From positions 62,001 through 126,000 of the forward strand of contig JAIXMG010000034.1 in assembly GCA_025201345.1 (NCBI GenBank): 64,000 nt of DNA, in the 5' to 3' direction. The notes below the pieces were generated by a model. The model was not told the DNA's origin, did no database searches, and was given only the letters and a program-made list of their open reading frames with translations. Positions within the stretch are counted from its first letter, which is position 1; every line of letters starts with the position of its first letter. Of this stretch, positions 1 through 11,800 are shown in pieces. Source of the stretch: Thamnidium elegans. Taxonomy: Eukaryota > Mucoromycota > Mucoromycetes > Mucorales > Mucoraceae. A program made the position numbers and the translations under genes.

Positions 1-473
1 ATATAAGAGCACATACTTTAGAAGTAAAAATGACGTAAAAATGATCTTTCTACGTGAGTTATTGATGGAGCTATAGACAGTGAAAGATAAACTTTACCAT
101 GTAAATAGCCGAAAACACCAAATATAGAAATATGACTGTGAAAAATGTTATAGTATCTAAACTTGAGTAATATAGTTAGAAAGAGATACGTCTTTAGACT
201 ACTTTTGTATGTTTGAAAGTTAATTTTGCTTAAAAACTCATTAATTAAATGACAAATAATCCCTGTTACCTAGTATGGTACAGCGTTAGCGTGCAGACCG
301 TAAATCACAGCATATATTGAGCACGCGGTACTGTAAAGACCGCTGTAATAAGGTACTCTACTAGCTGGTAAACTTAGTAGAAGTATAACTAGTTGTAAGT
401 TCAATAGATCACAAAAATGATATAGTATTTTATATTGTTTTATTTAAAAAAAAAAAGGTAAAGAGAAAGTAAA

Positions 474-2176
474 TCAAGAACGATTGCCACGGGTAATACT
501 TCCTCTAGGGCGGCCACGTCCACGAGATGGTCTTCCGCGACCTGCTGCTGTTCTAGTACCACCAGTTGATCCTGCTGGCCTACCTACACGACGACGAGGG
601 TTGGTGGGAATACGCCCAGAACGACGTACACTTACTTCTTCCTCCTGGGGGTCTTCCTCAGTAGACGTTTGTCTAAAAGGGAGAGGCCTTGAGATCCTTA
701 CAGATGCTGGAATATAATCCTGATCACGAGGATCGTCATTATCTCCGTCGGAATCAGAAAGAACTTCTTCATCTTCGTCTCGGGATCTCCTTCTGTTAAT
801 CCACTGATCAAACAACTGCTCTTCCCTTCTCAATCTTCTTGCTTGTGCTTCAGGACCCTCACCATCTCGACCAGCCGTAAAAAATACAGGTCCTTCGTCA
901 TTGCCAGCATTACTAGGCAATACCTCAACCTCACGAATACAGCGCTTCATGCCGCTGATAAAGCCACCTTGGTTGGCATAACGCCAGAGATACTCTAAAA
1001 GCTTACCAGGGCAATCCTTAGCGTTACGGTATCTAGGGCCGATGAACACCTTCAAATCCCTCCAGAGACACTCAATGATATTCGTGTGCAAGTGGCCAGA
1101 AACAGGTGTTAATGATACCTCGGGATTGTTAGTCACTTGGTCAACAGTAGTAAATCCACGGCTATGGTTAACAACCTGGTGCGCACGGAAAAAAAGCTGA
1201 TTATTCTCACCGTCAAAGTCCAACTGACCATCATCTACGTGGGAAGTACGATGAAGGTTACGGTACGCACGCCAACCATCAGAGCGGATAACTGTCTGAG
1301 GCTTACAGAACTGGTAAATAATGGGCAAGAGAGTGGCAGCAGTACGGTTGGGAACGGTAAGGAAGATACGATTACCAGCTTCGAAATGGTGGCGAGTCTC
1401 AGTAATACCGGTGAGCACGTCCGTATACTCATATGTACGTCTGTTAGGATTTTCAGGGACAAGAGCCTCGACCATTCCAAATACCCAGATACCTTCTACG
1501 GGACGACCACGACCATGCTTACGCTTACCGAGCTTCGACTCGTCGATCTGGATATGATGACACCGGGGGTTACTTCCAAGAAGATAGTCCTCACCGAGAT
1601 TATGACTCTCATAGTCCGACAACATCATAACTTGACAATCATACAATAATTGAGACAGCGTATTAGCGCAGATACTATGATTTCTAAGCACATCAGCAAT
1701 GCGGACACCTTGAAAAAATTGATACATAGCAGATACCATATATTGCAAGATCATTTTCTTACGATAGAAAATGGAGCCTTTAGTAATGCTTCGACGCAAA
1801 GTAGTAGAATGGCCGAGAACTACGCCATCATCACTTAAAGACAACACACCACTGCATTTCCAATACCATTGGTCTCTCTCTTCACGCCACCATAAATAAG
1901 GATATCCAGTACACCCATTAATACCACAGCGAACTTCTGGATCCCTATCAAACGCTTGAAAATCATCCTTGAGAACACTAGAAATAAGAATATTTGATAT
2001 TAGTTATCTTCGAAGAAGTAGGTAGTAATAGAAGTAACTTACGTCCAGAGTTCTCCTCTTTCACGAGTAATTATTCTAGCTAACTCCAAGACATCACCAT
2101 CTAAAACACGACTACGATAAGTAGAGACTACTTGACCAGTAACACGGCCACGAGAACGAGAAATAGTTGAAGACAT
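474..2176 (-). CDS. Merlin/ISXO2-like transposase, copy A (two exons, intact)
   Basis: Two exons: 2176-2043 and 1977-474, joined by a 65-nt intron with GTAAGT donor and TTCTAG acceptor, give 545 residues. The ATG at 2176 is chosen because the same start, the same 134-nt first exon and the same intron occur in copies B and C. An N-terminal cysteine cluster (CGINGC plus a later Cys) resembles the zinc ribbon of ISXO2 transposases. The DDE core is visible: HIQIDESKLG (first D), VIRSDGWRAY (second D) and HTNIIECLWRDLK (E). The C-terminal ~150 residues are an acidic stretch followed by basic RGRP/GRP repeats resembling AT-hooks, which probably bind AT-rich DNA. The product should cut and join the element ends. 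The reading frame is open, so this copy may be functional. The family assignment is from motifs only. Confidence 0.88.
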
Positions 2177-3451
2177 TTAAAATAAGATGCTTAAGATGAA
2201 CTATATATACTAATGTAGAGTTAATGAGTAGGTATAAGTTAACATTAGCAATGGGGCAATGGCATTATGTTTCCTTTTTATTTTAGTTTGTACTTACATG
2301 TTTGTTAAAAAGTTAGAGAAAGAAGAAAAAAAAAGAAAAAAATATCTAGCCCCCCTCCCCTCCCCTAAATAAATCATTTAAAAGCAGTCACGCTTTAATT
2401 TAAACTGCGAGGATTTTTTTATACTTGTAACTATCTGAAAAATGGATATTTTGAGGAGCTATAAAAATAAAACTGTTCTGTATGACAGTTTAAAACTTAT
2501 ATATAGCATTCTATATATAAAAAACAAGTTTAATACCAAACATACGCACTATAGCGTGTTTTTTACAGCAAAAAGAGTAATATTAAGAAATTGGTCGATT
2601 TATTTTCTGCTTTAACTCTCGATTATAAAACTAAAACAGAAAATGTATTAGTGATAACTTTAGGTGAAATTTAATCTAGTTTTCAAAAATAAACCTTGGA
2701 ATTGACCTATCATTAGTGAAACACGATGTCGGACTATGTTTTATCCAAATTTTTGATAATTACGGTATTAACGCTTTTTTCGCTTTTACAATCATGCTAA
2801 AAGTTGTATATATAATAAAGCAATTTATTACGCGTGTTTTAAAATTAAAATTGCGTAGATATAATTATTTTTTCAAAAGTTATAATGAAAATAAGATAAA
2901 AATTGGTACATTTTCGATTGCATTTATATCATTGAATTTATTATTATACATGCTAAAATTGTAATGATGTTTTTACCTAGTTATTGCCCTTTATTTGAAT
3001 ATTTAATAATAATATTATCTTTGAAACTAATGGAGTAATTGACATTTAAAAATTTTAAAAAAAAACTAAAACTTTAATTTCTCCGCCAAAAACTATGCTA
3101 TAAAGTTGAAATAACTAGAAAATAAAATGAAATTATTAGCATTTTTATTTTATTAGTTTGAGAATATCAAAATGGAGTTTTTTAAAATTTATTTTACTTT
3201 TTAAAGCAAATACTAAGTAAATTTGATATTACTAGTACAAGTCATCTTTTTTATATAAGGCAAAACAGTTTTTTTTTCTACTATTAACTTGTTTAACCTG
3301 TTTTATCAAACTTATGCAGAAAATTGCCAAAAAAAAAAATATGAAATTAGAATTTTGAAAAAATAAAAACTCGAAAAGTTACACGCGATACAAAAATTAA
3401 CATTTACCAAAATCTTAGCGAAAAAAAAACCAAAAAATATTTTTTGCAAAA

Positions 3452-3524
3452 GTTGTCACAAGGAATTGAACCAACAACCTGAGGTTTACAGAATCAACGC
3501 CCCGCCAACTGAGCCATAATAGAA
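3452..3524 (-). other. tRNA-like sequence inside element A
   Basis: On the minus strand there is an A box (TGGCTCAGTTGG, 3505-3516) and a B box (GGTTCAATTCC, 3462-3472) with tRNA spacing. A D-stem GCTC/GGGC pairs, and a loop CTGTAAA would place a GTA (Tyr) anticodon. The anticodon and T stems pair only partly and no acceptor stem forms, so this is probably not a working tRNA. It could act as a Pol III promoter or be a decayed captured tRNA. The same position in copy B holds a related tRNA-like sequence with an Ala-like loop. Confidence 0.6.
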
Positions 3525-3837
3525 TACTTTTCAAATTAATAAAATAAATTTTACTAATCCAAAACTTTCAAATTGTTTTTTGGGATTTATGACTTGTTTT
3601 ATTATGTAAAATTAAGTTTTTATTTTTTATCGAAATTAAATATAACTATTTTTATCATAGTTAGCCGACAAACTATATTTTATAATTTTTTCACGGTCCC
3701 CAGCGCCCGTCAAAATGTAAACACTTGCGGAGAGCGAAATATAACAGATTTTAATTTGAAACTTTTGGAGAATATGCCAAGCGTTTATCAATATATTGTG
3801 TAAAAATCTGAAACGTTTTGAATTATAGGCTGGGGCG

Positions 3838-4022
3838 GATTTGAATTTAAACCTATTTAACTGATACGTCTGGCCTCATATCTCATGCAGAAATAATTTG
3901 ACAGTCACAAAAAGTATACCAAAAGTTGCGGAAAATTACATTCTATCGTTCCACCAAATTTCAAGTTTCTACTATTAACCAGTCACCACCAATCAACAAG
4001 AGTCCCTATCTTAAATGGTACC
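3838..4022. repeat. Right terminal inverted repeat of element A
   Basis: About 185 bp. It matches, in inverse orientation and with scattered differences, the arm end at 29390-29579 of copy C, and it is close to the corresponding end of copy C (33300-33484). The outer tip is GGTACC followed by ATTTAAGATAGGG read inward. Confidence 0.8.
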
Positions 4023-5992
4023 CCACAAATGTTCAACAAGTTCGTCAATTTCTCGGTTTAACACAATATTATCGTCGATTTATTCCTCGTTTTGCACATA
4101 TTGCCTCACCACTTACAGACTTAACAGCAGGTACAGGATATAAAACTCGATCTATTATATGGACTCCGCAATGTCAAGTCGCTTTTGATATATTAAAACA
4201 AAAATTATCTTCGGCACCCATACTACTTACACCTGATATGAATAAACCTTTTCGTATCGAATGTGATAGTTCTGATTTTGCAGCAGGTGCTGTACTCCTG
4301 CAACAAGATAGTAACAATAACTGGAAACCATTAGCTTTTGAAAGTAAACGATACAGTAAAGAAGAAAGGGTATATCCTGCTCAAGAAAGAGAAATGTTGG
4401 CCATTTTAATTGCTTTAAGAAAATGGCGATGTTTTATTGATGGTAAGGAATACACTGTATTCACTGATCATTTACCACTAAAATACTATCGTGATCAAAA
4501 ACACCCTGTGCCTCGACTAGTAAGATGGATGTCTGAAATTGAACTGTACAATCCTAATATACAATACAAAGCTGGTAAAGAAAATATTATTCCTGACTTA
4601 CTATCTCGTCGTGATGGACCTAATTGCATTCCTGCAAATACATCACTCCAACCAAAATACCTATATAATACAAATAATCCTTCATCATTAAGTAAACCAA
4701 TTAAATCAATCAAGGATGACCCTATTCAAGATTGGCCTTTGTTATATTTTCGTGAAGAAGACCAGTGGCCTCCATTATTAAGTCAAGAATTACAACAAAA
4801 TAAAAGTAAATTTATTGTCAAAAATAAACATATTTATAAGATAATCAAAAACCCGAAATCAGATGATACAACAGAACTCAAGTTTATTCCGTTTCATCAA
4901 CGTGCAGATCTTATTAATGATTTCCATATTGCATACGGTCACCTTAGCCAAATATCCGTATTTCATCAATTAAAAAATAGAATATGGTGGCCAGGTGTTC
5001 AACAAGATATCACAGATTGGTTAAAATCATGTCAACAATGTCAACTTGCAAGTCGTACTGAAAAAGGTATAGACCATTCGCCAATGAGACCACTAGATGT
5101 ACCACCGGCCTTTTCTCGATGGCATCTTGATTTTATAGGTGAATTACCTACAACAAAAAATGAAAAGCGATGGATATTAGTAGCAGTTGATTACTCTACT
5201 AATTGGCCAATAATCCGTGCTCTAAAAAATGCGACTGGAGATGAAATTGTATTAAAATTTGGTAACCCAGTTGAAATATTTACAGATCGCGGTGCCAATT
5301 TTATGTCAAAGGTATTAAAGCAGTATATGAATAAGATTCGATCAAAACATACATTTACCAGTGCTTATCATCCGAGAAGTAATTCAAAGTGTGAAAGACT
5401 TAACCAAGTTATCAAAAATATGTTAAAAAAATATGTAAATGGTGATGTACATAGTTGGGATGAATATATAGATACTGTTACATTTGCTTGTCGAATACGT
5501 AAACACGCTACAACTGGTTATAGTCCTTTCTTTTTAGTCTATGGTACTCAACCAAGAATTCCAGGTGATTTTCACAGGCCTTATATGAATGATATTACTG
5601 AATTCGATGCAAATTTAATTACTGAAGATGCTCTTACTCGTATTCGAAATCTTAGAGAAACTAGATTTTTGGCGGAAGAAAATTTAAGAAATCAAGGTAT
5701 AAAAGATAAAGAAAGATGGGATAATTTAATAAAGGGTAAAGAAACACAAACATTTAAAAGGAACGATTTCGTACTATTACGACATGAATCGAAAAAAGGA
5801 TTGGAATACAATTGGATGGGACCATATCAAATTATCAACTGCAATCCAGATTTCAACGTATATCAAATTAAAGAAATAGAAGGAAATATTTACAACTCTT
5901 GGGTTCATACTGATAGATTAAAACCAATATCTGTAAATAACACTAATATATCAACCAGTTGGTACATTCCTCGTATAGCAAGAGCACAATAA
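4023..5992 (+). pseudogene. Ty3/gypsy G0 pol, 3' fragment (RT end, RNase H, integrase)
   Basis: The frame opens inside element A, but real pol similarity begins at about 4023 with the RT thumb (motif QFLGLTQYYRRF). RNase H follows (FRIECDSSDFAAGAVLLQ), then an HHCC integrase zinc finger (HLSQISVF...CQQCQL), an integrase core (HLDFIGELP, FTDRGANFM, SNSKCERLNQ) and a GPY-type end (NWMGPYQII). It closely parallels the intact G2 polyprotein. Element A removed everything upstream. An in-frame deletion of about 8 residues lies between the first and second catalytic Asp (EIVLKFG here, EIVKFLYEEIVMRFG in G2), so the integrase is doubly defective. The stop is at 5990-5992; a ~20-nt A tract follows in the 3' UTR, and G1 is inserted at 6083. 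Confidence 0.9.
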
Positions 5993-6082
5993 TTACACTA
6001 TAATTAAAAAAAAAAAAAAAAAAAAAAATACGACCAAATCAACTATAACAATACTCACAACAAAATTCTTTACTCAAATTAA

Positions 6083-6701
6083 TGATACAATGTGGTTCCG
6101 TTGTGATAGATAATTTATAAGTTCTTTTAAAAGAGGAGATAGCCAGAGAATCTTCTAGTATATCCAGTTTTAATTAGTGAGCACCACGTCGTTTTTATAT
6201 AAATATATATTATAAATATAAGGAGACGAATCCAAAGAGAGAGAAAATATAGTAAAGAAAAAAATATAATTGATAAAATAAAATATAAAAGTACAATGAA
6301 ATATAGTATTAATATACTTGTTTTCAAGGGAATCAAAGGGAAAATAAAGTTATAAAAGTTATTATAAAGAAAAAATAATAGTATACTTGGTATAATACTT
6401 CAAGTTATAGTCAGTGAATTTATGTTATAATATGATTGATTTTTATTTAAAGTAATTTTTTTGGGGTTTTTATATCTGAATATATGTAATGGGATCGGTT
6501 ATTCTTACCCATGATTTCTCGGAAAGAGAATAGATGATACTAAGATTTTAATTCTATAATTTGTTTTGATAAAAAGAATAAAGTATAATGAAAAAAATAC
6601 TAAAGTTTTAGAATAAGATAATTTAGTTTATCTGAAAGTCAAAAAAGTCGGAAGTGTTGTAAAAAGAATTATTAAAAAGTCAGAATTTGTCAGATTGTAA
6701 C
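6083..6701 (-). repeat. G1 3' LTR
   Basis: Direct repeat of 13819-14424. It runs from TGATACAATG to GATTGTAAC on the plus strand. It is about 619 bp against 606 bp for the 5' LTR, with indels and point differences. The inner edge at 6701/6702 (AAC then CTGTGG) fixes the LTR limit one base short of a canonical TG...CA form. Confidence 0.88.
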
Positions 6702-6743
6702 CTGTGGCCTCTCGTCGGTAATGTTCGACCCGATCATGAGAAT

Positions 6744-7088
6744 TCATATATGCTTGACATGTTTCTTAATGAATGCAGTAGTTTTATGTTCATCTCCAAT
6801 GATTTCTTTTATGAATTGACGTTGAGCCTTGTTGAATTGTTCTTGAGAATCAGTGTTGATCATTTTAATAAACTTCAATTCCTCTTGCATGAATGGTAAT
6901 AAACTTTGTTTTAGAATGTTGTTTTTCTTTTCTTCTAGATGTATAACCTTTGACTTGGTTGCTTCATATTGTTTATAGAGGTCTTGAATTTTCTTGAGAT
7001 CTTGATTCTTCTTTTCAACTCGTTTAGCTATTCCTTTGATTTTGAATTCATCGGTTTTGAATTTACTTGATTTAATAGTAGTTTTCAT
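6744..7088 (-). CDS. Small lysine-rich coiled-coil ORF between G1 integrase and 3' LTR
   Basis: 114 residues, not recognised. It is rich in Lys, Glu and Gln, with heptad-like runs (for example KRVEKKNQDLKKIQDLYKQY), no membrane segment and no obvious signal peptide. It lies downstream of the integrase in the same orientation and inside the LTR-bounded element, the place where some gypsy elements carry an extra third gene. It could also be the remnant of an integrase C-terminal extension. No function is claimed. Confidence 0.5.
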   Translation of the reverse strand: MKTTIKSSKFKTDEFKIKGIAKRVEKKNQDLKKIQDLYKQYEATKSKVIHLEEKKNNILKQSLLPFMQEELKFIKMINTDSQEQFNKAQRQFIKEIIGDEHKTTAFIKKHVKHI

Positions 7089-7191
7089 AATAAGTATTGA
7101 TATTTTATTGATTCTCTTATAGTTTTTTTTTTGATAAAATAAAAGTTAAAAGATAATTTACTGATTATTTATAATAATTTTTTTTTTTTTT

Positions 7192-8511
7192 TTAAATAGA
7201 AACTAAATTATTTTGCTGGTTCCAATTGATATGCGGTTCCGTCCACGATTTTAATCTATTTCCATGTACTAATCGTAAAATAGTATCATCGGGATTAGAT
7301 ATATTTTTGATATAATAAGCGCCTTTTCGTAGCTTTTCTTGAATGCAATAGTTATCTTCAAACCATCGTATCATGATTTTTCCTGACCACGAAGTTGATA
7401 TATTGTCGCGATATAATTTTACAATGTCACCTACTTTAAAACCTGGTTTATATTCCTTTTTACGATTGTTCATTTTATCTTCAATACGTTTAATTTGCAC
7501 CTTTTGAGCCTTTTGAATTTTATCCCAAGAATTCTTTCTAATTTGGTCTAAATGATGCAATTGTATGGTCGTTCTGATTTTTAACTGTAATTCAAAACCA
7601 GGTTCTTTCATATCTAATGGTTTCATAGTATTGTCGAAATAAGTTGTTGGTTCATAACCGTAGAGCATGTAGAAAGGGGACTGTCTAGTTGTTGCTTGTT
7701 TAATTGATCGATAAGCGAAAGCAGTAGCAGCTAAGTAATCGGGCCAGTTCTTCTTTTCTTCAATTGTTCTTTTCTTAATAATAGCATCTATTGTTCTATT
7801 TACCCGCTCAACTAAACCATTCGATTGACTATGATAAGCACTAATCCGTTTTTGTTTTATCCCGAAAGTTTTACATACAGAACTGACTAATTCAGAAATA
7901 AAAGGTCGACCGTTGTCTGTGATTATAATTTGGGGACTACCATGGCGAGAGATGATTTCTTCATATAGAAATGAGCAAATTTCAGCAGAGGTTTGTTGTC
8001 GTAAAGCGCGAACTTCAATGTATTTGGTAAGATAATCAATAGCAACAAGTATGTAACGATGACCAGTTTGTGAAGGTACAACATGTTTGATATCTAAACC
8101 TAATTGCATAAATGGTTTGATAGGTACAGGAATCGGATATGCTTTCTCATTCAATGTCTTATTACCGTGTTCTTGACACCTAGGACATTCTTTTATAAAT
8201 TTATGGATATCCTTGTTCATTGTATCCCAAAAATACTTTTGATAGATTCGGTTAAAAGTATTGGTAAATGCAAGATGTCCTCCCAGAGCATGATAATGAT
8301 ATTGGAGAAATGCTTGTTTGGCTTCCTCTTTGTTGAGAACTTTTTTGAAACAATTTATGTCAAAAGGTTGAGTAAAGTATAATTGATCGTTATATATAGT
8401 AAATTTATGAGCATGGTTGATTATTTTATCTTTTTCTTTCTGAGTAAGTTGATCAGGCAAAATAGTTGTATTTAAGTATTGTTTTAAAGTATCGATTTTT
8501 AGTTGTTCCAT
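7192..8511 (-). CDS. G1 integrase
   Basis: 439 residues. A zinc-binding HHCC module comes first (HYHALGGHLAF ... CPRCQEHG, residues ~72-117). The integrase core follows, with LGLDIKHVV (first D), IIITDNGRPF (second D) and SNGLVERVNRTI (E), residues ~135-290. A C-terminal DNA-binding stretch contains FKVGDIVKLYR. No chromodomain is visible. It is separated from the RNase H ORF by a non-coding 300-nt gap (8512-8818), so in this copy it reads as its own ORF rather than as part of one polyprotein; whether that is original or decay is unclear. It belongs to a different lineage from the G0/G2 integrases. Fourteen Ts (As in sense) lie just past its stop. Confidence 0.88.
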   Translation of the reverse strand: MEQLKIDTLKQYLNTTILPDQLTQKEKDKIINHAHKFTIYNDQLYFTQPFDINCFKKVLNKEEAKQAFLQYHYHALGGHLAFTNTFNRIYQKYFWDTMNKDIHKFIKECPRCQEHGNKTLNEKAYPIPVPIKPFMQLGLDIKHVVPSQTGHRYILVAIDYLTKYIEVRALRQQTSAEICSFLYEEIISRHGSPQIIITDNGRPFISELVSSVCKTFGIKQKRISAYHSQSNGLVERVNRTIDAIIKKRTIEEKKNWPDYLAATAFAYRSIKQATTRQSPFYMLYGYEPTTYFDNTMKPLDMKEPGFELQLKIRTTIQLHHLDQIRKNSWDKIQKAQKVQIKRIEDKMNNRKKEYKPGFKVGDIVKLYRDNISTSWSGKIMIRWFEDNYCIQEKLRKGAYYIKNISNPDDTILRLVHGNRLKSWTEPHINWNQQNNLVSI

Positions 8512-8818
8512 TTTGAGTTTATAATGAGAAAAAGAGAAAGATTTTTAATTTTGAAAGAGACTTTTTATTGAGTTATAATAGTCGAAAGTGTTGGTTGGTA
8601 ATAGATTGAGTAGTTTTAAATATTTGAAGTTTTTAAATTTTTTTTTTTTTTTGCTAGGTAGTTATGCTTTTAGGGTCTTCGAACTCAAATCGGACCAAAT
8701 AAATATATTATGTTTTTACTTGGTTTTCGTCTAAAGTTTTCTATTGTTTTTGGCTTGATTTTATCTAATTTTCTATTGTTTTTATATTTTTATAAATTTT
8801 TAATATATATATATAATT

Positions 8819-11800
8819 TCAATAACCTAATCTTGAAAGATAATCGGCACTTTCGTTTACACGGCCTGGTCGGTAACGAATCGTATAATCATATTCGGAT
8901 AAAATCTCTATCCATCGGGCTAGAATTCCTGTGGGCTGTTTTGTTTTGAGTATTCCATTTAAGGCGGAATGGTCAGAAATAATGGTGATGGTAAATTGAG
9001 ATCCTAATAGATAAGGTCTATATAATTGGACGGCCCAAACGACAGCAAGTAGTTCTAATTTTGATATTCCGTAGTTAACTTCTGATCCATGTAACGATCT
9101 ACTGGAATATACTATGGGATGTTCATGGTCCTCCTTGTCTTTTTGAGTGAGTACTGCACCTAAACCTTCTTTGCTTGCATCCGTGATCACATAGAATTCT
9201 TTCATAAAATCAGGTTTACACTGTGGTAAAATCACACATAAAATAAAATATATAATAATCGATGAACCATCGATTATAAAGCATAACAAACCTTAGGTAT
9301 CAAAATGAACCTTATATATAAAAAAAAGCGCAGGATCTAGAAATCAAGATCCTCAGGCTATAAAAATCACTAGATCAAATCTACGTGTAACGATCAATCA
9401 CAATAGTGTGACCACTATTGCAAAAGACTATAAATAAGAAATCATAGTTAGCAATCCCTTTTACGAGGATTGATTTTGGCAATTAAAATAAGAAATAAAC
9501 GTTATTAGACATTTAATCTTATTGACCTGTTTTTATTAATTTTTCTGTGTTAAATCAAAGTATTTCTCCACATACACAACACAGGTTCTGTCACTAGATG
9601 TTCTTTCAAAGCATTAAATGCAGCTGTTGTTTCTTCTGTCCATGGAACCTTTTTTGTTGTTTGCAATTGATTATGTAAGGGACGGGCTATCTTGGCAAAT
9701 TGTGGCACAAATCTACGATAATACGAGGCTAGACCCAAAAATGATCTTACTTGTTTGATAGTTTTAGGTATGGGGAAATTTTTAACCTTAGCAATAGTTT
9801 CGGGGTTTGGTTCAATTGTATTTCTTGTAACGACATAGCCTAAAAATAAAATTTTCTCCTTGAAGAAATGTGATTTCGCAGGATTCAACACAATTCCATG
9901 TCTTTCCATACACATAAATGTTTTTGTTAAATCAGCAATATGTTGCTTAGGGTCTTGTTTATTTGTGAAACACGTCACATCATCGAGATAAATAATTACG
10001 CATTGATTTATCAGTTCATGGAAACACTGCTCCATCATCTGCGAAAATACACTTGGACTTGTTTTAATTCCCATTGGTAGTTTCTTAAAATAAAAGTCAC
10101 CTAGAGAACAGACCACGGTGGTTAATGGTTGAGATTCTTTGCTTATGTTTGCTTGGAAAAATCCAGATCTTAAATCAAACGTTGACATCCAATAAGCTTT
10201 ATTTAGAGAGTCTAATAATTCGTCTATATTGTTTAATGGGAAATTCATCACTTCGCTTTGTGAATTTAAGTATCTAAAATCAGCTACAATTCTATAAGTA
10301 CCATCCTTCTTTTTGAGCATTATGATAGGACTGGACCATTCGGAATATCCACCTTTTTCTATAATTCCTAACTTCAATAATTTATCGAGTTCATTTTTCA
10401 AACTTTGAGTTTCTAGGGGTGATAGTCTATAAGGTCGTACTCTTTTAGGTATTGCGTTTGGCTTGAGTTTGATATTATGCTCCATTATATCGATGTTACC
10501 AATTTTGTCGTTGTCCCAATCAAAAATATGGTCATATCGATGCATTAGTTTAATAAAGTTAGTTTTTATAGCAGAAGGTATAATTTCTATATCAATTTTT
10601 CTGGAGATTTTCTTTTCGATATCTTCTAGATTATATGATTCATCCATTTCATTTCCTTGTTCTTGATACATTAAATCAAAAAGTTGTTTGTCGGGTTTGC
10701 ATATTTTATAACTATCTATACTTTCAACATCATCAAGATGTATAACATCTAATTCACCTATGATATCATCTGATTGAAACTCTATATTATTTTCAGATTC
10801 ATTGATTAAATGTATTGTCAACTTTTCATCACATTTTTGTATATACGTAGAGGATGGTTGCCAAATTGATTGTCGATCATATAGTCTTTCATTAGTTATG
10901 TGCAACATAAATTTTGTATCATGAAACTGAGTAGTTGTCAAATTCTTTGGTTTTATATTAAATTGTGTTTGAGAATAGGGAGATAAATAAAATTTTGAAT
11001 TAACTTTTATTGTATAAGCATCTTTTATATCAGTATGATCTTCTATTTTTATAAAATCTTTAGGATTATTAGAATCTTCTTTTTCATCATAAGTATCTTC
11101 TAACATAAATAATTCATCTTGCGAGTCATCATCCGTCGATTCGAGTAACAGTTCATCAGTATCACTGCTATTACTATCCGACATTTCATCCTCACTGTCT
11201 TCGGTTTCTTCATCGATTTCAGTCTGGATATTAGGAGTAGCGGCCTTGTCATTATCTATATACGTATATCTTGTAGGTCTTATTTTTATATTTGTAGTTT
11301 GTTCATTAATTTTAGTAAATATAAAAGGTATATGAGCTTTGTTTCCTTTATATTCAATTCGGATTTCTTTTTCTTCTAAGTTGAGTTTAGCTTTCGCACG
11401 TTTTAACCAATTGTTTCCAATTATGAGCTGTGTAGGACAAACCGGTAGTACTTCGATCGAACCTGGTATTATTAATTTACCTCCGAGGTTAATGGGAACA
11501 TCATAAATTAAACCTAAAGCAGCTTGTCTAGATCCATTTCCTAATGTAAACACAGATGTAGAGGGCGTATCTATTTGTAAATCTAGTGTATCGGCTAATT
11601 TTCTTGAAATTACCGTTTTAGCACTTCCTGTGTCTAAAATTGCTTTTATTTTAAACTGATTGATATATACATCAGCATAAATAGCTGTAGTATCGACATC
11701 ACCATCTTCTGCAAAGGCTAATGTCATTGGGGGAGGTTTAGGTTTTCTTGTTTTTAGACGTACTGACTTGATCAAATCACGAGTTAAACTAGGTGCAGCA

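Larger units (their letters stand above)
1..4022 (-). mobile_element. Merlin/ISXO2-like DNA transposon, copy A (left end outside window)
   Basis: Large cut-and-paste transposon holding a spliced transposase (474-2176), a tRNA-like sequence (3452-3524) and a long right terminal repeat (3838-4022) whose outer tip reads GGTACCATTTAAGATAGGG inwards. It is nearly identical to copy C over about 3.9 kb. Comparison with C (window base 1 matches complement of 29181) implies that about 398 bp of the left arm lie outside the window. It is inserted in the pol gene of gypsy element G0; the 8 bp just outside the right tip, CCACAAAT (4023-4030), would be the target duplication, but the other copy is outside the window. 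An 8-bp duplication is usual for Merlin/IS1595-type elements. Positions 2177-3451 are AT-rich with no convincing gene. Confidence 0.88.

Noticed and set aside
2716..2964. 82-codon plus-strand ORF in element A, also present in C
   Set aside because: Composition is that of AT-rich non-coding DNA, there is no equivalent in copy B, and its conservation in C is explained by the near-identity of the two copies.
3573..3803. 76-codon ORF repeated at 33035-33265
   Set aside because: Same reason: shared only because A and C are near-identical; no motif, and it lies just inside the terminal repeat.
3926..4022. N-terminal extension of the G0 pol reading frame
   Set aside because: This part is the terminal inverted repeat of element A; the frame is open by chance across the junction.
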